DNA of 64,000 nucleotides from an uncultured Mobiluncus sp. (GTDB lineage Bacteria > Actinomycetota > Actinomycetes > Actinomycetales > Actinomycetaceae), in assembly GCF_947087965.1 (NCBI RefSeq), contig NZ_CAMUES010000003.1, positions 62,001 through 126,000 on the forward strand. The letters run 5' to 3'. Below the pieces are notes generated by a model. It was not told where the DNA came from. It saw only the letters and a list, made by a program, of their open reading frames with translations, and ran no database searches. The first letter of the stretch is position 1; each line of letters starts with the position of its first letter. The translations under genes were made by a program, and so were the position numbers. This document shows, piece by piece, positions 1-8,958 of the stretch.

Positions 1-180
1 CGTGCGTTTTGCAACCCCTCAATTATACAGATGAACCGAAATATCAGAAATCGCAGCCGCTCCGAAAATCCGCGCCGCGCCATGAGTCCCACCCGAAACT
101 GCGATGCGCTGGCAAGCATCGCGCAGGTGGCCCAGCCGCCCCTAGAGCGCGAGGTTCGCGGCTTTCGATACAATCGACCC

Positions 181-729
181 GTGAATATCCTCGTCGTTTG
201 TACCGGCAACATCTGCCGCTCCCCGATGGCTGAAATCGTTCTGCGCGAAACTGCCCAGCGAGAGGGGCTTGACCTGCGCGTATCTTCGGCAGGAACCTCG
301 GACGAAGAGCACGGCCACGGTCTGGATCGGCGCGCGGCAAAAGTCCTTTGCGAAGCCGGATATACCCTGCCCGCCCGCCACTTCGCCCACCGCGCCACCA
401 CCGCGGAACTACGCGAGGCCGACCTTGTGCTGGCTATGACGACAGGTCACGCCCGCATTCTGCGACGCATGATGGCCTCCGCCGGGGTCAGCGCCGACAA
501 ACTGCACCTGTGGCGGGAGTTCGACGGCACCGTGCCTTTCGGCTCCATCAGCGATTATCTGCAATCGTCGCCAGGGTATTCCGACCAGTATTCTTCCGAA
601 GGTCACGCGGACGTGCCCGACCCCTGGTATGGGAACCAGGACGGGTTTTATCGCACTTTGGCGGTCGTGGAGGCTGGTGCTCAGGGTCTGTTGCGCTGGC
701 ACAAGGCCGGAGGGGCAGAAGCCCGGTAG
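181..729 (+). CDS. Low-molecular-weight protein-tyrosine-phosphatase
   Basis: Cytoplasmic phosphatase of the arsenate reductase / LMW-PTP fold, removing phosphate from protein tyrosines; in Actinomycetota such enzymes often act on envelope or exopolysaccharide kinases. The P-loop CTGNICRS (C-X5-R) lies near residue 8 and the general-acid loop DPWY is near residue 150. I chose GTG at 181 because it puts the P-loop at the N-terminus as usual, giving 182 residues; the same frame stays open upstream to 31 but that extension has no family similarity. No kinase partner is adjacent, so the substrate is unknown. Confidence 0.88.
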   Translation: MNILVVCTGNICRSPMAEIVLRETAQREGLDLRVSSAGTSDEEHGHGLDRRAAKVLCEAGYTLPARHFAHRATTAELREADLVLAMTTGHARILRRMMASAGVSADKLHLWREFDGTVPFGSISDYLQSSPGYSDQYSSEGHADVPDPWYGNQDGFYRTLAVVEAGAQGLLRWHKAGGAEAR

Positions 730-738
730 GGCCCGGCT

Positions 739-924
739 TGCCGGTCTCACGCTGTGACAGAAACGCTCTATTGAGCTAACGGCGTACGCCGACCCAATGC
801 GTCTTTTCTGCTTGGAGTTCGACCGGCGCAATGTCCACTGGACATTGCTTTTATGCCGGTCTCACACTGTTACGGAAACGCTCTCTTGAGCTAACGGCGG
901 ATGCCGTTAGCTCAATGCGTTTCC
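739..924. repeat. Two copies of a palindromic intergenic repeat
   Basis: A block of about 45 bp (CCGGTCTCACGCTGTGACAG, then AAACGCTC and TTGAGCTAACGGCG) starts near 739 and recurs, slightly changed, near 857. Each copy is followed by inverted sequence. In the second copy TTGAGCTAACGGC (886-898) pairs perfectly with 903-915 around a 4-nt loop. Copy 1 keeps only CGGCG-TA-CGCCG and outer ACGC/GCGT. Confidence 0.6.
874..924 (-). terminator. Hairpin over the 3' end of the SPFH gene
   Basis: GGAAACGC (874-881) pairs with GCGTTTCC (917-924) outside a perfect 13-bp stem (886-898/903-915). The SPFH stop codon at 907-909 lies inside the right arm, so the last three codons are part of the hairpin. It probably separates the convergent phosphatase and SPFH genes. 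Confidence 0.6.
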
Positions 925-2145
925 GCAATTTGCACAAAACTTTGGTTTCGGGTCGGGGAGTTTTGCCCCGCAGTTCGAGCAAAAGCCTCCGGCGCCCCCA
1001 GCCGGGGCCGCCGGCTGTGGTTTACCGCAGTTAGAACAGAACTTGCCGGTGTTTTGCGCCCCGCAATCGCAAGCCCAAGTCGCGCCGGCCGTGCCGGCGC
1101 CACCCGCCGCACCAGCCTGCTGAGCCTGCTGCGCCGCCTGCTGCTGAGCCTGCATCTGCGCCTGGTTCGAAGCCGAAGCCGCCCCCATGAAACCGCCGCC
1201 GGCCTGCATCCCCATGCCGACACCCATCATGGCCATACCCGCGCCCGCCGGATTCGACCCGGCGTTCTCGATACCGCGCGCCACGGACCCTTGCACAAAT
1301 CCCTCGCGAATCGTGGGATCTTGGAGCATCGCGCCCTGATTGCGCATATCAATCATCTTGCGCGACTGTTCATCGTAAGAAATCGAAGCAATACCAACGG
1401 CCTGAACCTCGATACCGCGCTGTTGCAGCCACTCGGCATCCAAAGCGTCGCGCATGTACTTCGACAGCTCGCTCATCTTGGAGGTGACCTGGGAAATGCG
1501 GATTCCGTCCACGCTCATCTGGTTGATGGAAACCTGCAACGCCTCCAGGAACTCGTTTTGGTACTGTTCCTTAATCTCATCAATATGCACGTGCGTCGCA
1601 TCACGCGGAATCGCTTCGGCATAGAACTTCAGCGGGTCGACGATGCGAATGGAATAGGTGCCGTGCGCGCGCAGGAACAGCTCGGCGTTATAGAAATTGT
1701 CAAAGTATTGCACCGGGTTAGGAGTGCCGAACTTAATGCCCTTAATCTCTTGCAGATTGACGTAAAAGGCCTGTTGCGCCCCGGAAGGTGTGCCGCCGAA
1801 CTTGAAACGATTCCAAGTCTCTTTCAGCGCATCTCCCAAGTTCCCGGTAAACAGCGACGGCGCCGAACCGGAATTAAACGTGTACGCGCCCGGCTCGGTG
1901 GAAAAGTCCACAATCTTGCCCGAATCAGTAACCAGCAAGGCTTGACGGTCGTAAACCAGCAGCTTAGAGCCGTCCGTAATGATGTCCTCGGAGCCGCGCT
2001 TGTTAGACCCGCGCCCGCCTTGGCGCATCTGGGCGCCCTTGGTAAAGACGATGCCTTCCCCCATGTCTTGAGCTGCGATGGCGTCCACCCACTGATCCGC
2101 TAAAGTTCCGCCGATAGCGCCTGCTGCCGCCTGAATCAAGCCCAT
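907..2145 (-). CDS. SPFH/Band-7 protein with C-terminal zinc ribbons (YdjI / virion-core-like)
   Basis: A 412-residue protein. The N-terminal ~300 residues form an SPFH (stomatin/prohibitin-like) scaffold domain (FFTKGAQMRQGGRG-type start, LPISNQ-like core 'ALQVSINQMSVDGIRISQVTSK'-region near 220-240). A Met/Gln/Ala-rich linker follows (~300-345), then at least two treble-clef-like zinc ribbons with CDC...CSNC, CSNC and CANC pairs at the C-terminus. There is no signal peptide. This family is common in Actinomycetota and Firmicutes, often beside DUF4428 proteins as here; the function is not established. The start has AGGAGG six bases upstream. It is divergent from the DUF4428 gene across a 285-bp promoter region. 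Confidence 0.8.
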   Translation of the reverse strand: MGLIQAAAGAIGGTLADQWVDAIAAQDMGEGIVFTKGAQMRQGGRGSNKRGSEDIITDGSKLLVYDRQALLVTDSGKIVDFSTEPGAYTFNSGSAPSLFTGNLGDALKETWNRFKFGGTPSGAQQAFYVNLQEIKGIKFGTPNPVQYFDNFYNAELFLRAHGTYSIRIVDPLKFYAEAIPRDATHVHIDEIKEQYQNEFLEALQVSINQMSVDGIRISQVTSKMSELSKYMRDALDAEWLQQRGIEVQAVGIASISYDEQSRKMIDMRNQGAMLQDPTIREGFVQGSVARGIENAGSNPAGAGMAMMGVGMGMQAGGGFMGAASASNQAQMQAQQQAAQQAQQAGAAGGAGTAGATWACDCGAQNTGKFCSNCGKPQPAAPAGGAGGFCSNCGAKLPDPKPKFCANCGNALS

Positions 2146-2430
2146 GTTTTCCTCCTAATGTCGGTGTTTTCAACAGTCCACTCGGGTCGCCTCGCTGACT
2201 ACCCGGCTGATTCGTCTCTAGCTTTCACTAAAAATCTAGACGATTTAACACCCAAAAGGGTGAAAACTCAGCAGGTTTCGTGTCGACCGGGCATTTCTCA
2301 GGAGGGCGTGAGCGGTCACAAGGGTGGTGCGTTCGGGTTTTCACCCATTTGGGTGTTCGTTTTGGGCGGCGGCGCTGTAAGCATAGGGGTGGAGAATCCC
2401 GCAGTGGGAGTCAATACCAAGGAGGAAATC

Positions 2431-3540
2431 ATGGGTTTATTTGATGCGAAAGAATGCGCGCTGTGTTCTCAAAAGGCCGGAATGCTCACCAAACAAAAGT
2501 TGCAAGACGGCTTCCTGTGCGGGGATTGCAAGAAGAAATTGTCTGACCTGTCCTCGGGGTGGAAGCAACGCACCGTCGCGGACGTGAACGAACATCTGGC
2601 GTTGCGTGAGGCAAACAAAGATCGTGCCGCCCAGTTCCAAGTTACCCGCTCGATTGGGACCGGGGGTTGCCTGGAACTTGACGACACCCACGGCTGGTTC
2701 CGGTTTAAGATTGGGCGCGACTACAAGCAGGGTAACGCCCAAGTATTTGCCTTTAACGAACTGGGGAATTTCTATGCGGAAATTCACTACGATTCCATCG
2801 CGGACGATGAGGACGGCGATGGTATCCCCGATCAGTACGATCGCGATTCTCAGGGTTCACACCGCAGCAACATGGGAATGATGGGGGCGATGGGCGGCGA
2901 ACTGAACTCTCAATCAGCAAATATGTTCGTCAACGGTTCGGGAATGACTCAGTACTTCCGTTCCATCGGCAATCAAATCAACGATGCGGGAATGCCTTCC
3001 GAAGTGACGGACATCACCATGGTGGTGGGCACCACCAACCGGTTCTGGCCCGAAGTGCGGTTGCGCGGCTCGTTCTTTGGGGCGGGTAACGATATGCAAA
3101 AGCTCCAGGAGGCGCAGCAAACCATTCAGGCTCTCGCCCAGCTCCGTGCCGGTGCTGGCGGCATGGGGGCTCCGATGGGTCAGCCGGGCATGATGGGCCA
3201 ACCCATGGGGACGATGCAGCCCGGTATGCAGCCGGGCATGGGCCAGCCGATGGGCCAGCCTGGAATGATGGGCCAGCAGGGTATGGCTCCTATGGCGGGC
3301 GGCATGATGGCCGGGAGCATGGGTATGCACCAGCAGGGTATGGCGCAGCCGGGGATGCAGCCCGGGATGCCCGGTGCGATGCCAATGCAGCAGCCCCAGA
3401 TGGGGGCAGTTCCCCCGCAGGGCATGGGCGCCCAAATGGGCGGGGCGCCAGCTCAGGGCGCGCATCCGACAAACTGCCCCGCCTGTAATGCCCCGGTAGA
3501 CGGGCAATTCTGCGGCAGCTGTGGCACCAAAGTCTATTGA
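2431..3540 (+). CDS. DUF4428 zinc-finger protein with Met/Gly/Gln-rich tail
   Basis: A 369-residue protein. An N-terminal DUF4428-type zinc finger (CALC...CGDC, residues ~8-35) is followed by a globular middle that includes a Ca-binding-like DEDGDGIPDQYD stretch. A low-complexity tail (~245-340) is built of GQPM/GMMGQ/MQPG repeats, and a single zinc ribbon (CPAC...CGSC) ends the protein. ATG at 2431 follows GGAGG; the frame stays open upstream to 2158 but without recognisable sequence. The terminal zinc ribbon resembles those of the divergent SPFH protein, so the two may work as a pair (inference). Function unknown. Confidence 0.75.
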   Translation: MGLFDAKECALCSQKAGMLTKQKLQDGFLCGDCKKKLSDLSSGWKQRTVADVNEHLALREANKDRAAQFQVTRSIGTGGCLELDDTHGWFRFKIGRDYKQGNAQVFAFNELGNFYAEIHYDSIADDEDGDGIPDQYDRDSQGSHRSNMGMMGAMGGELNSQSANMFVNGSGMTQYFRSIGNQINDAGMPSEVTDITMVVGTTNRFWPEVRLRGSFFGAGNDMQKLQEAQQTIQALAQLRAGAGGMGAPMGQPGMMGQPMGTMQPGMQPGMGQPMGQPGMMGQQGMAPMAGGMMAGSMGMHQQGMAQPGMQPGMPGAMPMQQPQMGAVPPQGMGAQMGGAPAQGAHPTNCPACNAPVDGQFCGSCGTKVY

Positions 3541-3584
3541 AATCCCAGATGCGAAGCGAACCTATGGAGTGAGGATCGTGCATT

Positions 3585-3620
3585 CAACGGGGGCTTCCGC
3601 GAGGAGGCCCCCGTTGGTTT
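3585..3620 (+). terminator. Terminator after the DUF4428 gene
   Basis: CAACGGGGGC (3585-3594) pairs with GCCCCCGTTG (3607-3616), followed by GTTTG. Confidence 0.75.
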
Positions 3621-3720
3621 GCCCTCGGCAAACCTCGGGTCAGCCCCTTCACCTCGCGTAGCGGCGGGAAGAGCTGGGAAATTCTCACGCTAATTTCAGG
3701 AAAGTGGGAAAATTATCAGC

Positions 3721-3757
3721 TTGCTTACAGGTTTGTAAGTACAAATATAGCTATAGT
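3721..3757 (+). promoter_or_regulatory. Candidate promoter with operator-like inverted repeat
   Basis: TTGCTT (3721) could be a -35, with AATATA (3744) 17 bp downstream or TATAGT (3752) further on. The spacer contains a perfect inverted repeat, CTTACA-GGTT-TGTAAG (3724-3739), which would place a repressor between the -35 and -10. It would drive the large surface protein. Confidence 0.4.
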
Positions 3758-3904
3758 AGCACGAGTTAAACTGCGTCTACATGGGGAAATGGTAGATAAG
3801 GTAAACCTTATTAAATCCTGTCTTTATTCTGGGTAATGGCTGGGATAATATCGTGACAGGGATAAAGTTTCCGAGTACATGTTTCTACAGGAAGGCAAGA
3901 AAAC

Positions 3905-6900
3905 GTGCGTAAGACAGATTTGACGAAAGCCGCACTCGCCTATGTCGGGGCAGCTTCTTTGGTTTTCTCGACGCTGGTTGCCGGAACAGCAGGCGCATAT
4001 GCCACTGACCCAGTAACTACAGGGGCGATTGAGGCCACGACCTCAGTTAAAGCTCACCATTCAATTTCGGGTTTTGTGTTTCAGCAGCAGGGTGGAGATC
4101 TCTGGCAGGCTCCTAATCCTGAAAAAGGCTACGGCGTTCCCTTGTCTGGTGTCCGTGTCTATGCGCAGTGGACAGAAAAGGACGGCTCTACCTCTCCGAT
4201 TTATACGACAACCTCGGGGACTGACGGTTCTTTCGCGATTGAAATGAAGCAGTTCAAGAAGGATAACGGTGCGGTGGCCAAATTTGATGCCGACCCAAAC
4301 TTGCCCGAAGGCGAGAAGTGGCGGGTCTGGACGGTCAATCCTGACACTAACAAGTATCAACTTTTGTGGTCCTGGAACCATTCTCAAGTTGGACCAAAAG
4401 GTATTGTCATGGACACTGCCGGTGGTGCAGCAAACCTAATCGCTCCCGATCAGGTGACGGGGCTGCGTTTCGTTTACTCCGAAAGGGTGGATTCCACTCT
4501 GATGCATCTTTCCGAAGCCAGCGACAATGGTCCGAAACAGAAGGCTGGCTATGTTGCAGGTCGTGTGTACTGGAACCTTTCTGAATTGCCGGGTGGACAG
4601 AACTGGAGAACCGTAACTAATTTCAACCCTAAAAAGGACAAAGCTGTTGCGGGCGTAACAGTAACTGGTTCCTATCTGAAGGACTCTGCTGTCCAACGCA
4701 TCATGACTGAGTACAAAAAGATTGCCCGTAAGACCCCTCGGGCGGGTGGTATCGGTATCTGGACGCCAAAAGATGAAGCCTCAATGCAGGCATGGATTAA
4801 AGACCGGATTGCCGAAGAAGGCGTGAATAACTGGATTGCGGAAACCGCAACCACGAAAACGGATGCGAATGGTGAGTATGCCCTGCAATTCAAGGGAACT
4901 TGGGGTAATGGTGTTACTGATAAGGTAAAATGCGGCCTTGTTGACAAGAAAATGTGTGGCACTCTCGCGGCCGATGCGAATAAAGGCTCGTGGGTGCTGG
5001 GAACTAAACATTCTAAGCACATTAATGACGATTGGATGTTCATCTCTATAGAAAACCATCCGGGAATTGCCCAAACTAGCCCTTTCTATAACAATGCTTT
5101 CAAAGGTTATGCGGATTCTCTGTCCAGTGCGGGTTGGCCAGCGACTAACTTGGTGAATAGGCTCATTGACGTAAATTTCGCGCTTTACCCCGAATACGTT
5201 GTTTTTGACGTAAACCCCTACAACACAACCGATAACTTGGCAAAGCGTGGAGAGACGGCCGGCACAACCACCACCGGTTTGCCGAAGGCTTGGGATGCCT
5301 CCACAATGTACCAAATCGAGTGGAGTGCGGAGGGTAAGGTCGTACCCGGTGGCAGTTGTGAGAAGCAGCGTCCCAACGCTATGGGTGATTTGCAATCCTG
5401 TCCTTTGCCAGTTCCTGCAAACTTGGAGCGTAAGACCACCTATACCGCAAAGCTCTACGCTTTTGCCGCTGATGGAACACGTATCGATACCCCGCTGGCA
5501 ATGGATGCTTTCACGGCGGTTCCTGAGACGAAGGATGCTGACGGAGACGGTGTGCCCGACGACAAAGACAAGTGCGCCGACACCCCGGCTGGGTCTGCGG
5601 TGGACGAGGATGGCTGCACCATGGCGCAGCGCTACAAGCCGAACTACACCGACACTAATACTAAAGTCGGCCAGGCCGCTACCTCCGAGCCTCCCACGTT
5701 TGACGACGTGACCACTACTGAGGTGGAGCACAAGCCGTACAACGGACTGGGCAAGGACGGCAAGGCTTCGGCAACGAACTTCGCCCCTGAGAAGGGCACG
5801 GCCGCCGGGAACGGTGCCATCACCTTCACTCCCACTGAGGAAGGCGTAACTGGCGTGCCGGTCATCGTCACCTACAGCGACGGAACCAGTGCGAAAACCA
5901 CCGCGAACTTCATCGCTACCGATGGCGATGGAGACGGCGATGGTGTGCCGGATATCAAAGACAAGTGCCCGAGCACCCCGAATGGATACAAAGGCAAGGT
6001 GACCGAAGACGGTTGTGCCATCCCCACTGTGAACGACTTCGCAGTGCGCGGCACTGTGGGCAATGCCATCAACCCGGTTCAGATCACCATCGTTGACCCG
6101 GACAAAATCGTTTCGGGCTGCACCTCGACGGATCTGCCCCTGGGCTTGGCCGCCAAGTGGGAAAACAATAAGTGCGTGGTAAGCACCGACACTGTTCCCG
6201 ACAAAGCTCTTAACCAAGACGGTCTGAAGGTTGATGTTGCGTACCAGGGCGGTTCCGCCACCAGCAATGGTAGCGTCGTTATCTCTGACAAACCCGATAG
6301 CGATGGAGACGGCGTGCCCGATCCCGAGGATCCGAGCAATCCCGGCGACGGTGAGGACCACTGCCCCGGCACCCCGGCTGGCGCTTATGTTGACAACAAC
6401 GGTTGCTCCGTAGCCCCGACTGTGGGTGCGGCCCCGACCATCAACGGCACGGTAAACGAGCCCATCACTGAAGTTGTGGTGCCGGTTACCAACCCCGGCA
6501 AGGCCAATATCACCTGCGAATCCAATGATTTGCCGGCGGGCTTGACCGTTGCCTATGACGAAGCGAAGGGTGGGTGCGTGATTTCAGGCACCCCGACCGT
6601 GAAGGTTCCGGCTGGCACCACCTACACCGTGACTGTCAAATACACCCCGCAGGATGAAAACAATCCGGCTGGCTCTATCGACAGGATCGGTAATGTCACC
6701 ATCAAGGGTAAGGATTCTGACAATGACGGTGTGGATGATCCAATCGACCCGAACAAACCCAAAGACGGTGAGGACCACTGCCCAGGCACTCCGGACGGCA
6801 CTAAGGTTGACGCCAATGGCTGCCCTGTGGCCCCGACCGTCGGGACTGTCCCGGACGTGAAGGGAGAAACTGACAAACCGATTACGCCGGTGGACGTCCC

Positions 6901-7564
6901 GGTCCATAACTCCGGAAAAATCGCCAAACTGGAGTGCCACGCGGAGGGTCTAGCCGCCGGTTTGACCATCAAGTTGAACAAGGAAGGCACGGCTTGCGTC
7001 ATCTCGGGAACCCCGACTGAGGCCAAGACCGGCGACATCAAGGTAACCGTGACCTATCCCGACCCGCAAGACCCGGAGAAAACCAAGACCTCCGAGCCCA
7101 GCACCGGTAAAGTCGACATCACCAAGCCCGACAACGGTGGCGGAAATACCCCCGGAGGGAACACTCCCGGTGGCAACACCCCCGGCGGAAATACCCCTGG
7201 CGGAAATACCCCCGGAGGTAACACTCCTGGCGGGACCACTCCTGGTGGAACCTTCCCCGTTCCTGTTGCCCCTGAAAACATCGCTCCAAACCCCAGTCCG
7301 GAACTGCCTCCGGTGGCGGGAGTCCAGGAATATCCCCAACCTGCCCCGGACATGAACAGTGGCAATCAAGCCCCGCTGCCCCCGGTGGCGGGAGTGACCG
7401 AGACTCCGTCCCTGGTTCCGACCACTCCGAATCAGCCAAAGATGCCCAGTACCCTGGCTCGCACGGGCGTGTACTCGGTGTCCGTTATCAGCACCCTCGC
7501 TGTCCTGTTGTTGGGATTGGGGATATGGTTCAGCCTGCGCAGTCGCAAGCTCGACCAGGAGTAA
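3905..7564 (+). CDS. Large sortase-anchored surface protein (TSP3, Rib, LARTG)
   Basis: A 1219-residue wall-anchored protein. The signal peptide ends near residue 33 (AGAYA). A carboxypeptidase-regulatory/SpaA-like domain (~55-120) is followed by a large region without a family I recognise. Four calcium-binding thrombospondin type-3-like units (DGDGVPD...DKC, DGDGVPD, DSDGDGVPD, DSDNDGVDD) then alternate with Rib/alpha-type and putative Ig folds. Next come GGNTP repeats (about 7143-7250) and a Pro-rich wall spacer. The end is LARTG, a hydrophobic segment and an Arg/Lys-containing tail. LAXTG motifs are typical of class E sortases. GTG start with AGGAAGG upstream. No sortase gene is nearby. 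Confidence 0.85.
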   Translation: MRKTDLTKAALAYVGAASLVFSTLVAGTAGAYATDPVTTGAIEATTSVKAHHSISGFVFQQQGGDLWQAPNPEKGYGVPLSGVRVYAQWTEKDGSTSPIYTTTSGTDGSFAIEMKQFKKDNGAVAKFDADPNLPEGEKWRVWTVNPDTNKYQLLWSWNHSQVGPKGIVMDTAGGAANLIAPDQVTGLRFVYSERVDSTLMHLSEASDNGPKQKAGYVAGRVYWNLSELPGGQNWRTVTNFNPKKDKAVAGVTVTGSYLKDSAVQRIMTEYKKIARKTPRAGGIGIWTPKDEASMQAWIKDRIAEEGVNNWIAETATTKTDANGEYALQFKGTWGNGVTDKVKCGLVDKKMCGTLAADANKGSWVLGTKHSKHINDDWMFISIENHPGIAQTSPFYNNAFKGYADSLSSAGWPATNLVNRLIDVNFALYPEYVVFDVNPYNTTDNLAKRGETAGTTTTGLPKAWDASTMYQIEWSAEGKVVPGGSCEKQRPNAMGDLQSCPLPVPANLERKTTYTAKLYAFAADGTRIDTPLAMDAFTAVPETKDADGDGVPDDKDKCADTPAGSAVDEDGCTMAQRYKPNYTDTNTKVGQAATSEPPTFDDVTTTEVEHKPYNGLGKDGKASATNFAPEKGTAAGNGAITFTPTEEGVTGVPVIVTYSDGTSAKTTANFIATDGDGDGDGVPDIKDKCPSTPNGYKGKVTEDGCAIPTVNDFAVRGTVGNAINPVQITIVDPDKIVSGCTSTDLPLGLAAKWENNKCVVSTDTVPDKALNQDGLKVDVAYQGGSATSNGSVVISDKPDSDGDGVPDPEDPSNPGDGEDHCPGTPAGAYVDNNGCSVAPTVGAAPTINGTVNEPITEVVVPVTNPGKANITCESNDLPAGLTVAYDEAKGGCVISGTPTVKVPAGTTYTVTVKYTPQDENNPAGSIDRIGNVTIKGKDSDNDGVDDPIDPNKPKDGEDHCPGTPDGTKVDANGCPVAPTVGTVPDVKGETDKPITPVDVPVHNSGKIAKLECHAEGLAAGLTIKLNKEGTACVISGTPTEAKTGDIKVTVTYPDPQDPEKTKTSEPSTGKVDITKPDNGGGNTPGGNTPGGNTPGGNTPGGNTPGGNTPGGTTPGGTFPVPVAPENIAPNPSPELPPVAGVQEYPQPAPDMNSGNQAPLPPVAGVTETPSLVPTTPNQPKMPSTLARTGVYSVSVISTLAVLLLGLGIWFSLRSRKLDQE

Positions 7565-7615
7565 TCGGTTGAACATAATTGCATAAATCGAGAGACTGGC
7601 TCTCTGCGGTATGAC

Positions 7616-7656
7616 CATGGGCGGGAACCTCCGGTGAGGCTCCCGCTGATGGTTTT
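7616..7656 (+). terminator. Terminator after the surface protein gene
   Basis: GCGGGA and CCT (7621-7630) pair with AGG and TCCCGC (7637-7646), with CCAT/ATGG outside, followed by TTTTT. Confidence 0.8.
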
Positions 7657-7774
7657 TAATCGCGTAACTATCCCCATCAAGCAGTGTCAGCATTTTAGGG
7701 GATAAATTCCCGATAATGAGCGTGGAATTTGGCCTGGCGAGCTACACTTAACCCCAAAGAGAGGGAAAACGACC

Positions 7775-8851
7775 GTGGAAAGCAACCAGGGAAACCTTTT
7801 GAACTCAACAGACACACCTAGTGCAACGGCAAAAATAGATGCCCCTATCCGCCAGGCTTACCGCGGAAAACGTCCCGCTTCCACCCCGGTGTGGTTCTTG
7901 GGACAGTCCGTGTTTCAGCACCCCGACAATTGGCAGGATTTGAGCGGACGCGAACAAGTGGATTATTGTCTGCTTCCTGAAGTTGGGGTAAACACCGCGT
8001 TGACCCCGGTGCAGCAATTTGATGTAGACGCCGCCCTGTGTACTTCTGACGTGCTGTTTCCCTTGCGGCTGGTGGGTTTTGATCTAGCGCGCCAGATTGC
8101 TCCCAACGGTGAACCCCTGCGCCCCTTGCGCTCTACTATGGATGTGGATCGAGTTCTGGCTCTGCCCGACCCTGATTGGTCGCGGGTCGAGGCTGTCAGT
8201 CGGGCGCAGCGCAGCGAACTCGCGCCGGAAAAAGCCCTCATCGCCATTGCTGGAGCGCCTTTCGTACTGTCGTCACTGCTGGTGGAAGGCTCAGTCAGCG
8301 CCCCGCAAAACCTGCAGACCCGCATCTTTATGCAGTCCCAGCCGCGTAACTGGGAGCGGCTGATGGGCTGGACTTCGAGTCTGGTGCGGCATTTCCTGGC
8401 TGCACAAGTGCGGGGGGGAGCTGAAGTGATTCAGTTGGTCGATCCGTGGGTGCGGACGCTGACGGAGGGGGAGTACGCGTGCCTGGCGGAATCCTACGCG
8501 CGCGATATTTTCAACGAGTTTGGTGACGACATCACCCGGATTTCCTGCAGCCTTGGTGCTGAACACTTGCTGTCCTCGGTCGCCCCCTATGTTGATGTGC
8601 TGGGTGTTGGCGAGGAGCTGACCCTCGCGGAGGCGGCCGCCATTGCGCCGGGCAAAGTCTTGCAAGGTAACCTCGACCCGGACCTCATTCTGCTCGGTGG
8701 TGATGAGATGCGGGACGCGGCACGCCAAGTGCTGGATTCTGGGTTGAGCGCGTCTGCCCACATCTTTAACGTGGCGGGTCGGTTGGATCCGGAATCGGAC
8801 CCCGCCGAGGTCCACCGGCTGGTCGATTTTATCCACGACTACCGGTTTTAA
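7775..8851 (+). CDS. Uroporphyrinogen decarboxylase (URO-D) superfamily protein, probably non-canonical
   Basis: A 358-residue protein with the overall HemE fold: a PVWFLGQS start region, SDVLFPL, the GAPFVLSSLLVEG stretch, AAQVRGGAEVIQLVD, a QGNLDP phosphate-loop region and a C-terminal DPAEVHRLVDFIH. In HemE the start motif is PVWxMRQAGR, whose arginines bind substrate carboxylates; here they are absent. The NLGHG histidine is replaced (NVAGRL) and the DSW serine is proline (DPW). Only the catalytic Asp (SD) is clearly kept. It may therefore bind a different molecule or be a cofactor-handling paralogue. GTG start with GAGGG upstream. No other tetrapyrrole genes are adjacent. Confidence 0.7.
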   Translation: MESNQGNLLNSTDTPSATAKIDAPIRQAYRGKRPASTPVWFLGQSVFQHPDNWQDLSGREQVDYCLLPEVGVNTALTPVQQFDVDAALCTSDVLFPLRLVGFDLARQIAPNGEPLRPLRSTMDVDRVLALPDPDWSRVEAVSRAQRSELAPEKALIAIAGAPFVLSSLLVEGSVSAPQNLQTRIFMQSQPRNWERLMGWTSSLVRHFLAAQVRGGAEVIQLVDPWVRTLTEGEYACLAESYARDIFNEFGDDITRISCSLGAEHLLSSVAPYVDVLGVGEELTLAEAAAIAPGKVLQGNLDPDLILLGGDEMRDAARQVLDSGLSASAHIFNVAGRLDPESDPAEVHRLVDFIHDYRF

Positions 8852-8932
8852 CGATTTGCGGCGGCTCTCGCCAGATTTCTCCTCAGCTTAATTTATGCTG
8901 TCTACCTGCGTATACGTGTCTAAAAAATCAAA

Positions 8933-8953
8933 GTTGAGTCTATACGTATCAAG
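8933..8953 (+). promoter_or_regulatory. HAIR-like (HspR) operator
   Basis: GTTGAGT-N7-TATCAAG matches 11 of 14 defined positions of the HspR HAIR consensus CTTGAGT-N7-ACTCAAG. It lies 130 bp before hsp20 and 5 bp upstream of the CIRCE element. Confidence 0.55.
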
Positions 8954-8958
8954 TTAAG

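Larger units (their letters stand above)
3541..3904. other. Intergenic region, terminator then promoter
   Basis: No gene seen. It holds the terminator at 3585-3620 and the promoter and operator candidates listed separately, then an AT-rich leader of about 150 nt before the GTG at 3905. Confidence 0.6.

Noticed and set aside
901..2103. Plus-strand frame of 400 codons over the SPFH gene
   Set aside because: The minus-strand product has clear SPFH and zinc-ribbon motifs; the plus frame has none.
4781..6361. Long minus-strand open frame (526 codons)
   Set aside because: It is a shadow of the surface-protein gene, whose repeats keep the other strand open; no motifs or SD.
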